In this document: piece by piece, positions 1-10,981 of the stretch
Layout: every line of letters begins with the position of its first letter
Numbering within the stretch: the stretch's first letter is position 1
Assembly: GCA_964019425.1 (NCBI GenBank)
Contig: OZ025790.1
Location: 496,001-560,000, forward strand
DNA length: 64,000 nt
Direction of reading: 5' to 3'
Origin: Flectonema sp. DT1601
Lineage: Eukaryota > Euglenozoa > Diplonemea > Diplonemida > Diplonemidae
The notes under the pieces: generated by a model
Told to the model about the DNA's origin: nothing
Databases searched by the model: none
Seen by the model: only the letters and a program-made list of their open reading frames with translations
Program-made: the position numbers and the translations under genes

Positions 1-46
1 AATAAACCGAGCCAAGCTGGCGCGGGAAGCGACACAAACCGAAAAC

Positions 47-70
47 ATGCTCAGCTATTCTTCAACTTAA
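47..70 (+). promoter_or_regulatory. short upstream ORF before the PPR/RRM gene
   Basis: A 7-codon reading frame (ATG at 47, TAA at 68-70) lies 9 nt upstream of the main start at 79. If the mRNA leader includes it, it could lower translation of the main frame. The mRNA 5' end is unknown. Confidence 0.3.
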
Positions 71-78
71 TCTCAAGC

Positions 79-1677
79 ATGAGAAAGAACTCTCCACACA
101 AACTTGGAACATCACTCTACGATGTTGCATCAAGTGCATTGGCTGACTACGGAAGAATTGAATTATTTGATGAGCTTCAAAAATGGATAGCATCTGATTC
201 AATCAGAGTAACTCCAGCGATAGTAGCATCTAGACTACGGTGTTTATCGGGTAATAGGAAATATAAAGACGCAAGAGATGCATTCGCTGCTGTGAATGGA
301 ACAAGAATGGCTTTATCACCGATCGTGTTAAGATCATATTTAAAGGCAATCATGAAAGATCCAAAACGAAGAGATGACGAGATTGTTGACATAGTTAAGA
401 AGCTAGTATCCCAACCGGGGATTGCAAAATGTCAACAAATCTACTCAATAGCGATAACGAGTGTGTCGTCTTATGATGTCGCTGCTGCTATAATTGAAAT
501 TATGAATTATGAGGGGGTGCGAGTATCTCCTCAAATCATGAATTCAATCATCAACTTGCTATCAAAATCTGGAGACACTCGCGCAGCTGAAACACTCATA
601 ACGGCAATGCAATCTAAGGAATCTACGAAACCCACGACAGTTACTTATTGTTCGCTAATACAATGCTACAAAGTTTCGAGTCTTCCGTTGTCTGCTGGGC
701 TTGACATTCGCAGGCGAGTTGAAAAACGAAAACTTCCAAGAACTTCACACTACTACTCAGCTCTGTTATCTCTTATTTATACACGTCTGGATGGTCTTCC
801 GAAAGAGACTCAGTCTACAACGGATGGTGTGGTTGCTGATGAAAATTCTAAGCAAATAATAACAAAAACAACTGTAGTAGAACTTGTTGACGACATCCTT
901 AATGAATATATCAGTCTCCATCCAAGAGTTTCTCAAACGAGCCATTGCTGGGGTAAAGTTGCTGAGATTTACGGATCGTTAAAAGAAGCAAAAAAACTTA
1001 ATTCTCACCTACGGAAATGGATGGACGACGGACCTCGACTGACAAAAGGATCGCAAGCAGTAATACTCAGCGCCTATCGACTTCTGGGAGATGAAGGAAA
1101 AATAAATCAAATGAAATTACTTATAAAAGAAAGAGATAATTTCTACACTAATCAAGTTAAGAGACCACTTTCTTGTAACACCTCATTAGAGGTTAAAGAA
1201 ACTGCCGATGGTGTTGATGAAATGTTTACCAAAGGAATAGTAGAAGAACCCTCAGAGTCTCCCACTAAGACAGCTGTTATTTTTGGTTTAAAATCGTTTA
1301 AGACAACTGAAGATGAATTACTCAGCCTGTTACATCGCGTGGGTACTCCAACAGCTTTAGTACTGCTGCACTCGAACAACGATACTTTCTGCCGAGCATA
1401 TGTCATGTATTCCACGTCTAAGGAAGCACAGTCTCTTGTCTTGTTGAATGGAACACCACTTCATGGATCAAATTTAACTATTATTCCATCACGTTCTGAT
1501 TCTTATTTCAAGTTCACACGACAGCTTACACAGAGACTTGCCATCCATCCGTCGACAAAGGCTGCAGTGCAAGCAAAATTAACAACTACACGGTTAAGTG
1601 AGTCTTTGTTTAAGTCACAAGAGCAGTTTAAAAAGATCGTCTCGACGAGTCGCATTAAGAGAAGTATTCGAAGATAG
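79..1677 (+). CDS. PPR-like helical repeat protein with C-terminal RRM
   Basis: A 532-residue protein. Residues ~30-380 are helical repeats with PPR-like features, for example the stretch starting TVTYCSLIQCYK and pairs of helices spaced about 35 residues apart. Residues ~396-470 look like an RNA recognition motif: VIFGLK resembles RNP2 and CRAYVMY resembles RNP1. The tail is basic. PPR proteins usually bind single-stranded organellar RNA and act in its processing or translation, so a mitochondrial RNA role is inferred. No clear transit peptide is visible at this ATG. PPR plus RRM in one chain is uncommon. The start is the first in-frame ATG after a short leader. The specific target cannot be told from sequence. 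Confidence 0.65.
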   Translation: MRKNSPHKLGTSLYDVASSALADYGRIELFDELQKWIASDSIRVTPAIVASRLRCLSGNRKYKDARDAFAAVNGTRMALSPIVLRSYLKAIMKDPKRRDDEIVDIVKKLVSQPGIAKCQQIYSIAITSVSSYDVAAAIIEIMNYEGVRVSPQIMNSIINLLSKSGDTRAAETLITAMQSKESTKPTTVTYCSLIQCYKVSSLPLSAGLDIRRRVEKRKLPRTSHYYSALLSLIYTRLDGLPKETQSTTDGVVADENSKQIITKTTVVELVDDILNEYISLHPRVSQTSHCWGKVAEIYGSLKEAKKLNSHLRKWMDDGPRLTKGSQAVILSAYRLLGDEGKINQMKLLIKERDNFYTNQVKRPLSCNTSLEVKETADGVDEMFTKGIVEEPSESPTKTAVIFGLKSFKTTEDELLSLLHRVGTPTALVLLHSNNDTFCRAYVMYSTSKEAQSLVLLNGTPLHGSNLTIIPSRSDSYFKFTRQLTQRLAIHPSTKAAVQAKLTTTRLSESLFKSQEQFKKIVSTSRIKRSIRR

Positions 1678-1774
1678 AACTTGTCGTTAATAAACATTTC
1701 CACGTGACGTGTTGCGTTAAACAATTATTTCTCTCAGCAGGTGTGTTCCAAAATGAATTTATTAGCAGTTTGAT

Positions 1775-3805
1775 CCGTTGATTTTCTTTTAGTGATGTCT
1801 GTGAGGGCTGCTTTGGCTTTTGGATTCCTCATCTCTCAAGTAAGGAAGGCGTTTGAGTGGCTACCTGCTTATACCTGTGGTGGTAGTTGCATAGGTCCCT
1901 ATCCAAGATCATTGGTGGCATTCCTTATCCGTATTCTTGTTTTCTAAGGACCTTCAAATACCTCCGTTGACTTTCTCTTGTAGTCTCTGTGAGGGCCGCT
2001 TTGAGTTCGAGATCACTTGTTTCCTTCAATCTGTTTGTGTAAAGGTGATGAATGAATACAATTCCGTGTTTCACATGAATACTTAATGAGTTATAAAACT
2101 GTATTCGGGTCTCAACAATCTGATCTGCTGGACTCTCGAGAGTTCTTTCTCTTGGAAGCCGCACACACATGCTGTTCATACATGTAGTGATATCCTCCTC
2201 CGACTTCTTTCTAAGGACTTCCGTTGGCTTTCTCTGTATAAGATTCCTCATCTCTCAAGTAAGGAAGGCGTTTGAGTGGCTACCTGCTTATACCTGTGGT
2301 GGTAGTTGCATAGGTCCCTATCCGAGATCATTGGTAGCTTTCCTTATCCGTATTCTTGTTTTCTAAGGACCTTCAAATACCTCCGTTGACTTTCTCTTGT
2401 AGTCTCTGTGAGGGCCGCTTTGAGTTCGAGACCACTAGTTTCCTTCAATCTGTTTGTGCAAAGGTGATGAATGAATACAATTCCGTGTTTCACATGAATA
2501 CTTAATGAGTTATAAAACTGTATTCGGGTCTCAACAATCTGATCTGCTGGACTCTCGAGAGTTCTTTCTCTTGGAAGCCGCACACACATGCTGTTCATAC
2601 ATGTAGTGATATCCTCCTCCGACTTCTTTCTAAGGACTTCCGTTGGCTTTCTCTGTATAAGATTCCTCATCTCTCAAGTAAGGAAGGCGTTTGAGTGGCT
2701 ATCTGCTTATACCTGTGGTGGTAGTTGCATAGGTCCCTATCCGAGATCATTGGTGGCATTCCTTATCCGCATTCTTGTTTTCTAAGGACCTTCAAATACC
2801 TCCGTTGACTTTCTCTTGTAGTCTCTGTGAGGGCCGCTTTGAGTTCGAGACTACTTGTTTCCTTCAATCTGTTTGTGTAAATGTGATGAATGAATACAAT
2901 TCCGTGTTTCACATGAATACTTAATGAGTTATAAAACTGTATTCGGGTCTCAACAATCTGATCTGCTGGACTCTCGAGAGTTCTTTCTCTTGGAAGCCGC
3001 ACACACATGCTGTTCATACATGTAGTGATATCCTCCTCCGACTTCTTTCTAAGGACTTCCGTTGGCTTTCTCTGTATAAGATTCCTCATCTCTCAAGTAA
3101 GGAAGGCGTTTGAGTGGCTATCTGCTTATACCTGTGGTGGTAGTTGCATAGGTCCCTATCCGAGATCATTGGTGGCATTCCTTATCCGCATTCTTGTTTT
3201 CTAAGGACCTTCAAATACCTCCGTTGACTTTCTCTTGTAGTCTCTGTGAGGGCCGCTTTGAGTTCGAGACCACTAGTTTCCTTCAATCTGTTTGTGCAAA
3301 GGTGATGAATGAATACAATTCCGTGTTTCACATGAATACTTAATGAGTTATAAAACTGTATTCGGGTCTCAACAATCTGATCTGCTGGACTCTCGAGAGT
3401 TCTTTCTCTTATACATGTAGTGATATCCTCCTCCGACTTCTTTCTAAGGACTTCCGTTGGCTTTCTCTGTATAAGATTCCTCATCTCTCAAGTAAGGAAG
3501 GCGTTTGAGTGGCTACCTGCTTATACCTGTGGTGGTAGTTGCATAGGTCCCTATCCGAGATCATTGGTGGCATTCCTTATCCGCATTCTTGTTTTCTAAG
3601 GACCTTCAAATACCTCCGTTGACTTCCTCTTGTAGTCTCTGTGAGGGCCGCTTTGAGTTCGAGATCACTTGTTTCCTTCAATCTGTTTGTGTAAAGGTGA
3701 TGAATGAATACAATTCCGTGTTTCACATGAATACTTAATGAGTTATAAAACTGTATTCGGGTCTCAACAATCTGATCTGCTGGATTCTCGAGAGTTCTTT
3801 CTTTC
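1775..3805. repeat. 419-bp tandem repeat array, about 4.8 copies
   Basis: The marker GATTCCTCATCTCTCAAG recurs at 1823, 2242, 2661, 3080 and 3475, giving periods of 419, 419, 419 and 395 bp. Copy 4 lacks about 24 bp near 3410 and the last copy stops near 3805. A degenerate part-copy precedes the first at about 1775-1822. Copies are nearly identical, so the array is young or kept uniform. Each unit has two related sub-blocks beginning TTTCTAAGGAC. On the minus strand each full unit carries a 108-codon open frame, but 419 is not a multiple of three, so the array is not one long coding repeat. I recognise no rRNA, 5S, snRNA or spliced-leader sequence in it. Confidence 0.95.
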
Positions 3806-4034
3806 TTTTAAATACCGAAGTTGAATACGGAACTAAGGCCAAACTCTGAGCAGGAGGTAGAGGAAGCGATTTCGATAAAAGCCGATTACTTCAGGCTAGA
3901 AGTCGGCAAGGAAGGTTCTCACCAGAACGCCCCTTAACAATTTGTGAGATACGTCTTTGGGGAAGGGAAAGTACCAACTGAGATATAGACAAGATTAGTT
4001 ACGTAGTATTTATTACAGGCACAGATAAAATAAA
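3806..4034. other. unique leader region between repeat array and aminotransferase gene
   Basis: This non-repeated stretch contains no ORF of note. Its end (ATTACAG, CACAG and an A-rich stretch before the ATG) looks like a splice-acceptor region and short leader for the downstream gene. Confidence 0.4.
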
Positions 4035-6722
4035 ATGACAGTTGACGAGCAAGTTGAACAACTTGCGTCAGAAGTTGCTAAGCTAAGAGAAGCAGTTAGA
4101 GATGACAAAGTACTCAGAGACAAAGTCTCTGAATTAGAGCGGGTAGCACATGGTCCTAATGCTGGAGGGGGAGGTGTTTGGAAACGTTCATGGGCAGATG
4201 GTCTTGTTGAAGCACCGCCTGATGTTATCTTTGGACTTGCAGCTCGTTATAAAGAAGACAAACATCCTCAGAAAGTAGATCTTGTGGTCGGAGCTTACAG
4301 AACTGAGGAAGGAAAACCATACTTACTGCCGTCAGTTGCAGAAGCTGAAAGAAGATTAGCAGAACAAAGACTTCGTAAGGATTATGCTCCTATTCTAGGT
4401 CTACCAAAATTCCGTCATGCTTCCGCAGCATTAGTTCTTGGTGACGATTCACCAGCTTTAAATGAGGGACGAGTTGCTACTTGTCAGTCACTCTCAGGTA
4501 CTGGTGCTTTATCGTTAGTTGGTTATTTGTATGCGAGATTTGTTCCAATTCAAACACAAGTGTTGTTGTCGAATCCAACTTGGGCCAATCATAAATCTAT
4601 TTTTGATTATGTTGGTTTTAGAAACTTTGTTAATTATCCTTATTGGGATGAGGCAAAGAGAAAGTTTGACTACGAAGGAATGCTTCGTTCGTTGAATGAA
4701 GCACCACAAAGAAGTATTGTTATTCTTCATCTGTGTGCTCACAATCCAACTGGATGTGATCCAACACTTGCTCAATGGAGAGGAATTGGTAGGGTTTGTT
4801 GGGAGAGAAGGCATCATGTTGTATTCGACAGCGCTTATCAAGGTTACGCTTCTGGTGACTTAGAACGTGACGCATGGCCAGCACGTCTCTTTGAAAGAGA
4901 ACTTGGCCTTGAATTCGCCATAACCCAATCGTACAGTAAAAACATGGGACTATACGGAGAGCGTATTGGTTGTTTTAGTTACATAACAAAGACTAAATCA
5001 TCTGCGGAAGCCATCCAAGAACAAGTCAAAGTAATTGCCAGAAGAACTTACAGCAACCCTCCAGTCCACGGAGCACTCCTCGTCACAACAATCTTAAAAG
5101 ATAAAGAATTATCAAAGCAATGGGAAAAGGAACTCTCAGGCATGTCTAATCGTATTATGAAGATGAGAACTGAACTTCAAAAGCACTTAATCAAAAAGAA
5201 GGTACCTGGAAATTGGGATCACATTGTTAGTCAAATCGGTATGTTCTCCTTCACTGGAATGACCAAGGCACAGTGTAAGACAATGGTCGAGAGATTTCAT
5301 GTTTATATGTTGGGTAATGGAAGAATATCAATGGCGGGACTTAACACAAACAACGTCGAGTATGTAGCAAATGCCATGGCGGCATCGATTAGGGCAAACC
5401 CTGCAGCACAGATTGAAGATGTTGGTACTAACGGAGACATTGAAGAAATCGTACCGAAAATTGATCCTTTGAGACTTCCTTCACCATTAGGTCAGTGGAC
5501 ACAGCTGACTGTACCTGTTTCTGATCCTATCTTTGGAGCTTATGAGAAGTATAAGAAGGATTCTCGTGATGAAAAGGTCAACCTTCTCCTTGTCGCTGAC
5601 GGTCGTTCAATTGGAAGCAAATCTCACTTACTACTATCCGTAGCTCAGGCTGAAGAAAATCTCGCTGAAGCAAGAGGGCTAAAGGAATACATGCCTATTG
5701 ATGGTGCAGCAGATTTCAGAAAAGCATCTGCTTCTCTAATTTTAGGAAGTGATAGTCCTGCACTCCAAGAGAACAGAGTAGCGACATGTCAGAGTATTTC
5801 AGGAACAGGTGCATTGTCACTTGTGGCGGCGCTCCTATCAAGATTCTTACCGATTGAGACTAACGTTGTTTTAGCAAGACCTACGTGGTCTAATCATCGA
5901 TCGATATTTGAGTTTTGTGGGTTTCGTAATTTTGTTAATCATCGTTATTGGAATGAACAAAAGAAGAGACTTGACATCGATGGTATGTTAGAAGATCTTA
6001 AGAACGCTCCAACAAGATCAATTGTGATCCTTCAGTTGTGTGCTCATAACCCAACTGGATGTGATCCAAGTAGAGAAGATTGGCGTAGAATCGGAAGAAT
6101 CTGTTGGGAAAAACGTCATAACATTGTCCTTGACTGTGCCTACCAGGGTTACGCCTCTGGTGATCTTGAAAGAGATGCGTGGCCAGCAAGACTACTGGAG
6201 AGGGAGATTGGTTTGGAATTTGCCATCACGCAATCATTTTCAAAACCTCTTGGACTCTACAGCGAGAGAATCGGTTGCCTTTCTTATGTTTGTAAAACTG
6301 AAAGAGCAGCGCGTGCCATTCAATCACAAGTAAAAACTCTTGTGAGAAGAACCTACAGCAACCCACCACTCCATGGTGCTCGAATTGTAACAACTATCCT
6401 TAATGATGCGGATTTAAAAACACTTTGGGAAAAGGAACTTCAAGCGATGGCCTACCGAATTACTCGTCTGAGAGGAGAACTTCTCGCGGAGTTGGAGCAA
6501 CTTAGCACTCCAGGCGATTGGTCTCATTTCACTGATAAGAATGAAATGGGAATGTTTTCTCACACCGGATTGACAAGAAAACAGGTTGAAATGATGAGAA
6601 AAGAACACGCTGTTTACATGTTGAAAACAGGAAGACTTTCATGGCCAGGACTGACGTCGAAGAATATCATGAGAGTAGCCAAGGCTATTGATGACGTCGT
6701 TCGTAATGAAAGTCGTCTTTAG
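4035..6722 (+). CDS. tandem-fused double aspartate aminotransferase (class I PLP enzyme)
   Basis: An 895-residue protein holding two complete aspartate aminotransferase-like domains (~50-455 and ~486-895) after a short coiled-coil N-terminus. Family enzymes are ~400-430 residues and work as homodimers converting aspartate and 2-oxoglutarate to oxaloacetate and glutamate. Both halves keep SGTGAL, the PTW(A/S)NH motif, HNPTGCDP, D(S/C)AYQGYASGD, the PLP lysine (K302 in QSYSKNMGLY and K737 in QSFSKPLGLY), the ERIG arginine and the substrate arginine in GRISMAGL / GRLSWPGL. Half 2 has lost the usual GAYR loop, reading VADGRSIGSK there, so its substrate may differ. A covalent pseudo-dimer is inferred. 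No mitochondrial transit peptide is obvious. Confidence 0.93.
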   Translation: MTVDEQVEQLASEVAKLREAVRDDKVLRDKVSELERVAHGPNAGGGGVWKRSWADGLVEAPPDVIFGLAARYKEDKHPQKVDLVVGAYRTEEGKPYLLPSVAEAERRLAEQRLRKDYAPILGLPKFRHASAALVLGDDSPALNEGRVATCQSLSGTGALSLVGYLYARFVPIQTQVLLSNPTWANHKSIFDYVGFRNFVNYPYWDEAKRKFDYEGMLRSLNEAPQRSIVILHLCAHNPTGCDPTLAQWRGIGRVCWERRHHVVFDSAYQGYASGDLERDAWPARLFERELGLEFAITQSYSKNMGLYGERIGCFSYITKTKSSAEAIQEQVKVIARRTYSNPPVHGALLVTTILKDKELSKQWEKELSGMSNRIMKMRTELQKHLIKKKVPGNWDHIVSQIGMFSFTGMTKAQCKTMVERFHVYMLGNGRISMAGLNTNNVEYVANAMAASIRANPAAQIEDVGTNGDIEEIVPKIDPLRLPSPLGQWTQLTVPVSDPIFGAYEKYKKDSRDEKVNLLLVADGRSIGSKSHLLLSVAQAEENLAEARGLKEYMPIDGAADFRKASASLILGSDSPALQENRVATCQSISGTGALSLVAALLSRFLPIETNVVLARPTWSNHRSIFEFCGFRNFVNHRYWNEQKKRLDIDGMLEDLKNAPTRSIVILQLCAHNPTGCDPSREDWRRIGRICWEKRHNIVLDCAYQGYASGDLERDAWPARLLEREIGLEFAITQSFSKPLGLYSERIGCLSYVCKTERAARAIQSQVKTLVRRTYSNPPLHGARIVTTILNDADLKTLWEKELQAMAYRITRLRGELLAELEQLSTPGDWSHFTDKNEMGMFSHTGLTRKQVEMMRKEHAVYMLKTGRLSWPGLTSKNIMRVAKAIDDVVRNESRL

Positions 6723-7870
6723 TCGATACCATTCATTTCCCGCCGCTGCTGATTTAGACTTGATGTTAATTTTGTATTAATACCTAAAGTTGTTACTGTT
6801 TTTTACATTGTCAAAGTTTCTCCCCCCTTTGGGTCCACGTGCTACCGAGTCCTTTATAAAAAAAAAAAAAAAAAATTGTATTGAGCTGCACTTTTTGACA
6901 CTCATAAGTGTTTTCCTGCTTAGCTTCACGGCAGTGGTTTGGTGGGTGGGACTCACTGCGTTGTATTATAGACTTCCTACAGGGGTGTTTTTTTTAATTT
7001 ATGTTCTTGTGGGTCAGTAATGGAGTAGGAAAACCACCTCTCTCTACACAATCACTCTTCCCCTTTTTTTTCTTGAATAACCATAATCTGGTGTGTGCGG
7101 AATTTCGTTTTTTTTATTTTGTTAACTTTTTTCTGCTTCTTTACGCATATGCCTCGAAGTAACTATGAATTTTTTTTTTTTTTTTTTTTATATATTCTTC
7201 CTGTGTGCGACTTTCAGTGGCTTTGGCAATGTGCAAAAACTTTCTTCTTCTTTTTTTTTTCCCTTTTGAAGATCTACCTAACTGATACTACGGTGGCCTG
7301 TTGGACTTTGCTAACGAATTCACATTATTTTGTTCCCTTTTTTTTTGTTTTTTTTGTTTTGCGCATAATAAAAAAAAATAGCCCCCTCTTTATTTTTTTC
7401 CCTTCTTCTTTCTCTCTCTATAACATATTCGGTCGAATCCTGTGTATTGTGCGTACTTTACAGGTACACGGTTGCTGTTAAGTGAAGGAACAAAATGGTT
7501 GACGATTAAGCATTAAATTCGTAGTACACATTGCTCCCTGGAGTTTTCCAGTCTGGTGTAAATGTGAATAAAATAGCTATCGTTTTTCAACTAATACATC
7601 GGGGGGGGATGAATCTTAAATAATAATAAAAAAAAAAATAACATATTGCGTACACTTGTTTCATTATGACAAGAAGAAACACGAGGCATTTGCCGGTTGT
7701 GCCTTCTGTTGGAAAAAAGGATAAGAAAAAAAAATTTACCAACGTTTATTTTGTGAAAAGGATGACCAGAAAACGGAATCGCTAACGGGGATGCGCTCAC
7801 TCTTAGCTTGAGCTATGCACCTTGTTGTTTGTTTTTCGTTTTTCGTTTTTTTTGTGAACTGGAGGGAAGG

Positions 7871-7902
<32 letters not shown>

Positions 7903-8268
7903 ACTTAACACAATTCTTGTATAACATCTTTTTTTTCCCTGCGCTGCTTTTGACACATCGCATCCCCTTCCCGCAGGGAGTGTTGGCTTTTTTAAAGAGA
8001 ACATTTTATTTTTTATTTTAGTTAACCGTATCTCTGATACCGAGATGAACTGGTGCAGCTCATCAAAAAAATTATTTCAAAAATACCCCTCTTCAAAAAA
8101 GACTACATTTCCCCCTCCGCAATTAGGTATTTGAAGCATGTGATTTTGTGTGGACGGAATCCAGTCACGATAATTAATATCTAATTAGTTGTGTGTTAAC
8201 CTTTGATTTATGTATCCGTTCTGCAATATTAACTTTTAGGGGAATATAACCAAAACAGACAAATAACA
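6723..8268. other. intergenic region, homopolymer-rich
   Basis: A 1.5-kb stretch with no credible gene. It holds many T runs, a run of about 30 A (~7871-7900) and a run of 8 G near 7602. Short frames here are low-complexity Phe or Lys strings. The end (AACTTTTAG, then an AACA-rich leader) fits a splice acceptor for the VPS16 gene. Confidence 0.6.
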
Positions 8269-10981
8269 ATGGATGACGTAGACTTGGGTGGATTTCAAGC
8301 ATGGAAACCACTCGGTGAGATAAGAGGAGAAACGATTTATTATAGAAAAATTGAATGCTATAATGATATCTCTTGGAATGTTGATTTGGAAGAATGTTTG
8401 GTGTCGATAGCTCCGTTTGGAGGACCAGTGGCTTTGACTGGACCGAATCCAAAAAAGATCGTTCAAATGAAAATGAGTAATGGAAAAATGATTCGGATAT
8501 TTTCATCAGCAGGGAAATTAATTTCTCAATTCCCACAATGTGAAGGAGGAAGTGGAACTATTCATTCTCTTGGATGGACTTCCGAAGAGCATCTCGTCAC
8601 TTTATTCTCTGATGGACTAATATGCATGTACAGCATTAGGGGTGAAAAAAAACTCGAAGAATCACTCGGAGCCAACGTCTTAGACGCAGCGTATTACCCA
8701 GAAGGTGTTGTTGTGTTGGTTGAAGGATATCGATTAAGACACGTCGTGTATAAAACTGAAAATAGAAAGAGAAAATTAGAGATTTCACCTCTTGCGGATA
8801 TTGGATTGACGCAACCTCCACATGCTATTACTTGTTTAACTCCTGAGAGTTTATCAACTGACTTACCTCTTCAAGTTTATGTTTCACCAACACAAGTTGA
8901 TCATATGAGTGGTACGCTATACCAAGTTAATGATCGTGAGTGTAGAGATCTACAGACACCATTATCTTACATTCTTCGTATTGCTGTTTCTCCAAAGAGA
9001 ACTCATGTTGCGACATTCAACAGAGAAGGTTTAATAAACGTATCGTTGTCTAACATGAAAGAAAATATTACCGACTTTCACACTCGCAGTTTGGAACCTC
9101 CAAATCAACTGTTGTGGTGTGGAAATCATGTTGTGGTTGGTATTTGGCAACCTACTCAAGTAAAGCCTGACGCAACTAGATCAGTCTTAGTTATAATAAG
9201 TCCTCATGGAACTACAGAATATACTTTTGACGGACCAGCATATGGTGTGTCAGAAACCGACTGTGTCAGAGTAATTACAAACACCTCATGCTACATTATT
9301 GAAAGAGTACCAAAAAGCACTGTGAGCATCTTTGCCACACACAGCTTAGATCCTGGTATCTTACTCAGAGATGCCTATGCTGATTATGAAAATGAACGCG
9401 CCTCAAGTGTTAAGAGCATAAGAGCTTTAGAACCAGGTGAGCTTAAGGAAGCGGTTGATTGCTGCATTGAAGCTGCTGGACATGAATGGGATCCACAGAT
9501 TCAAACTGAACTCCTTAAAGCTGCTGCTTACGGTAAATGTTTCTGTAAAACTTATGATGCCGATACGTTTGTTGAGCAATGCAACAGTCTTCGTGTTCTA
9601 AACGCTGTACGTCGTCCGGATGTTGGAATCCCGTTATCATTTTCTCAATATCAATTATTGACATCTGAAGTTCTTATTGACAGATTAATTCAGAGAAATC
9701 TACATTTCTTGGCATACAAAATTTGTACTTATCTACCATACTTTCATAAGAAGACTGAAACTGTGTTGATTCACTGGGCGAAGGCTAAGGTAAAAACAGA
9801 TGCTCCACCAGATGAAATAGTCCGTGGTATTTTAGAAAAATTTCAACTATGCCCGGGGATATCGTACAAGGAAGTCGCGAAAATGGCGACTGCCGCTCAT
9901 AAACCAGCGATTGCTGAAAAACTGTTAGAAAAAGAACCAAAAGCGTCTGATCAAGTTGAACTTCTATTGGATATGGGTAAACGTGATGTTGCTTTGGAAA
10001 AAGCCGTTTCCTCAGGAGACACAGATCTTGTCTACAGAGTAATTCTGAGAATGATCAGAGGCAACAAAGACAAAGACAAAGTACAAGAAGAGGAGCTATT
10101 CAATTCTATCAGAGCCCATCCTTTAGCAAGAGACTTATTCATCGCCTACTGTGAACATAATAACACTAAACTACTTACAAGTTATTATGAAAAGATGGAA
10201 ATGAGTCATCACTTGGCTTTTAGAAGTCTGAGATCGTATTTCAGTCCGTCAATTGATTACAATATGAAAACTAGACATCTTCAAGAAGCTAAAGATAAAT
10301 TAAGTAAAAAAAGTGTGGATCAAGTTCTTGTATCACAACAAGAAGTACTCTTCGCAAAACAACGAAATTATGCAAAGGATAAATCGACCAGTGATTCTAG
10401 GTATGTTTTTTTTTTTTTTTTTTTTTCCATCACGCGATTCTTTTCAACAAAACAAACAACCCCCCTCACAGCTTCATTGGTGAGAGTATTGCCGGCACAC
10501 TTCGATTGATGTTTAAATACCGCATGACTAAAGATATAGATAAGTTTAAAAGTGAATTTGAGATTCCACAACAAATGTTTCTTTGGGTAAAATTAAAATC
10601 GCTTATTGAATTTCAACAATGGAGTGAGTTAGACGCTTTCGGTAAGATGAAGAAATGTCCAATCGGATTCAAGTCCTTTGCTAACGAATGTCTCAAAGCA
10701 GGACGCGTTCAAGATGCTAAGAAATACGCACTTCGCATCGAAGACTACGCAAAGAGATGTGAAATGTTTTGTCAACTTGAAATGTGGGGAGTATGTTTTT
10801 TTTTTTTTTTTGAGACATGAATTTTTTTAAAATATTTTTTACCAAAACATCAAACCAACAGGAAGCAATCAAGATTGCAGAAGATGAAGGAGAACCAGGA
10901 CTTCTTGAAGCCATATATTCCAACTGCCCTGCAGACTCTCCTCACAAGGCAACCATTAAATCAATGCTTTCTCGTATGTGA
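8269..10981 (+). CDS. VPS16: VPS16, HOPS/CORVET vacuolar sorting core subunit (3 exons)
   Basis: Exons are 8269-10400, 10472-10790 and 10862-10981. The two introns are 71 nt each, begin GTATGT followed by a long T run, and end ACAG. The spliced product is 856 residues, close to the ~840 of animal VPS16. The N-terminal ~400 residues form the Vps16 beta-propeller, with the family-like stretch WKPLGEI and later SLGWTSEEHLVTL. The C-terminal half is alpha-solenoid; the exon 1/2 join reads through IGESIAGTLRLMFKYRM. VPS16 scaffolds the HOPS and CORVET tethers that drive endosome-lysosome fusion with Rab7/Rab5. The stop is provisional: GTATGTGAG at 10974 could be a third donor, joining to the AG at ~11033 and changing the last residues. 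Confidence 0.9.

Noticed and set aside
1925-2251. 108-codon minus-strand frame in each tandem repeat unit
   Set aside because: Open in every full unit only because units are almost identical; no domain seen and no splice or start context. Kept as a finding, not as a gene.
1775-3805. The array as spliced-leader RNA or 5S rRNA genes
   Set aside because: No SL exon-donor with Sm site, no 5S consensus and no terminal T run was seen in the unit.
4515-4841. Minus-strand frames within CDSs, such as 4515-4841, 22726-23268 and 38909-39292
   Set aside because: They lie opposite confident coding sequence and encode no recognisable domain; they are shadows of the + strand gene.
7095-7481. Phe-rich and Lys-rich open frames in spacers (also 14225, 14334, 21706, 21849, 63564 and others)
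   Set aside because: They are translations of T or A homopolymers and have no domain, start context or conservation sign.
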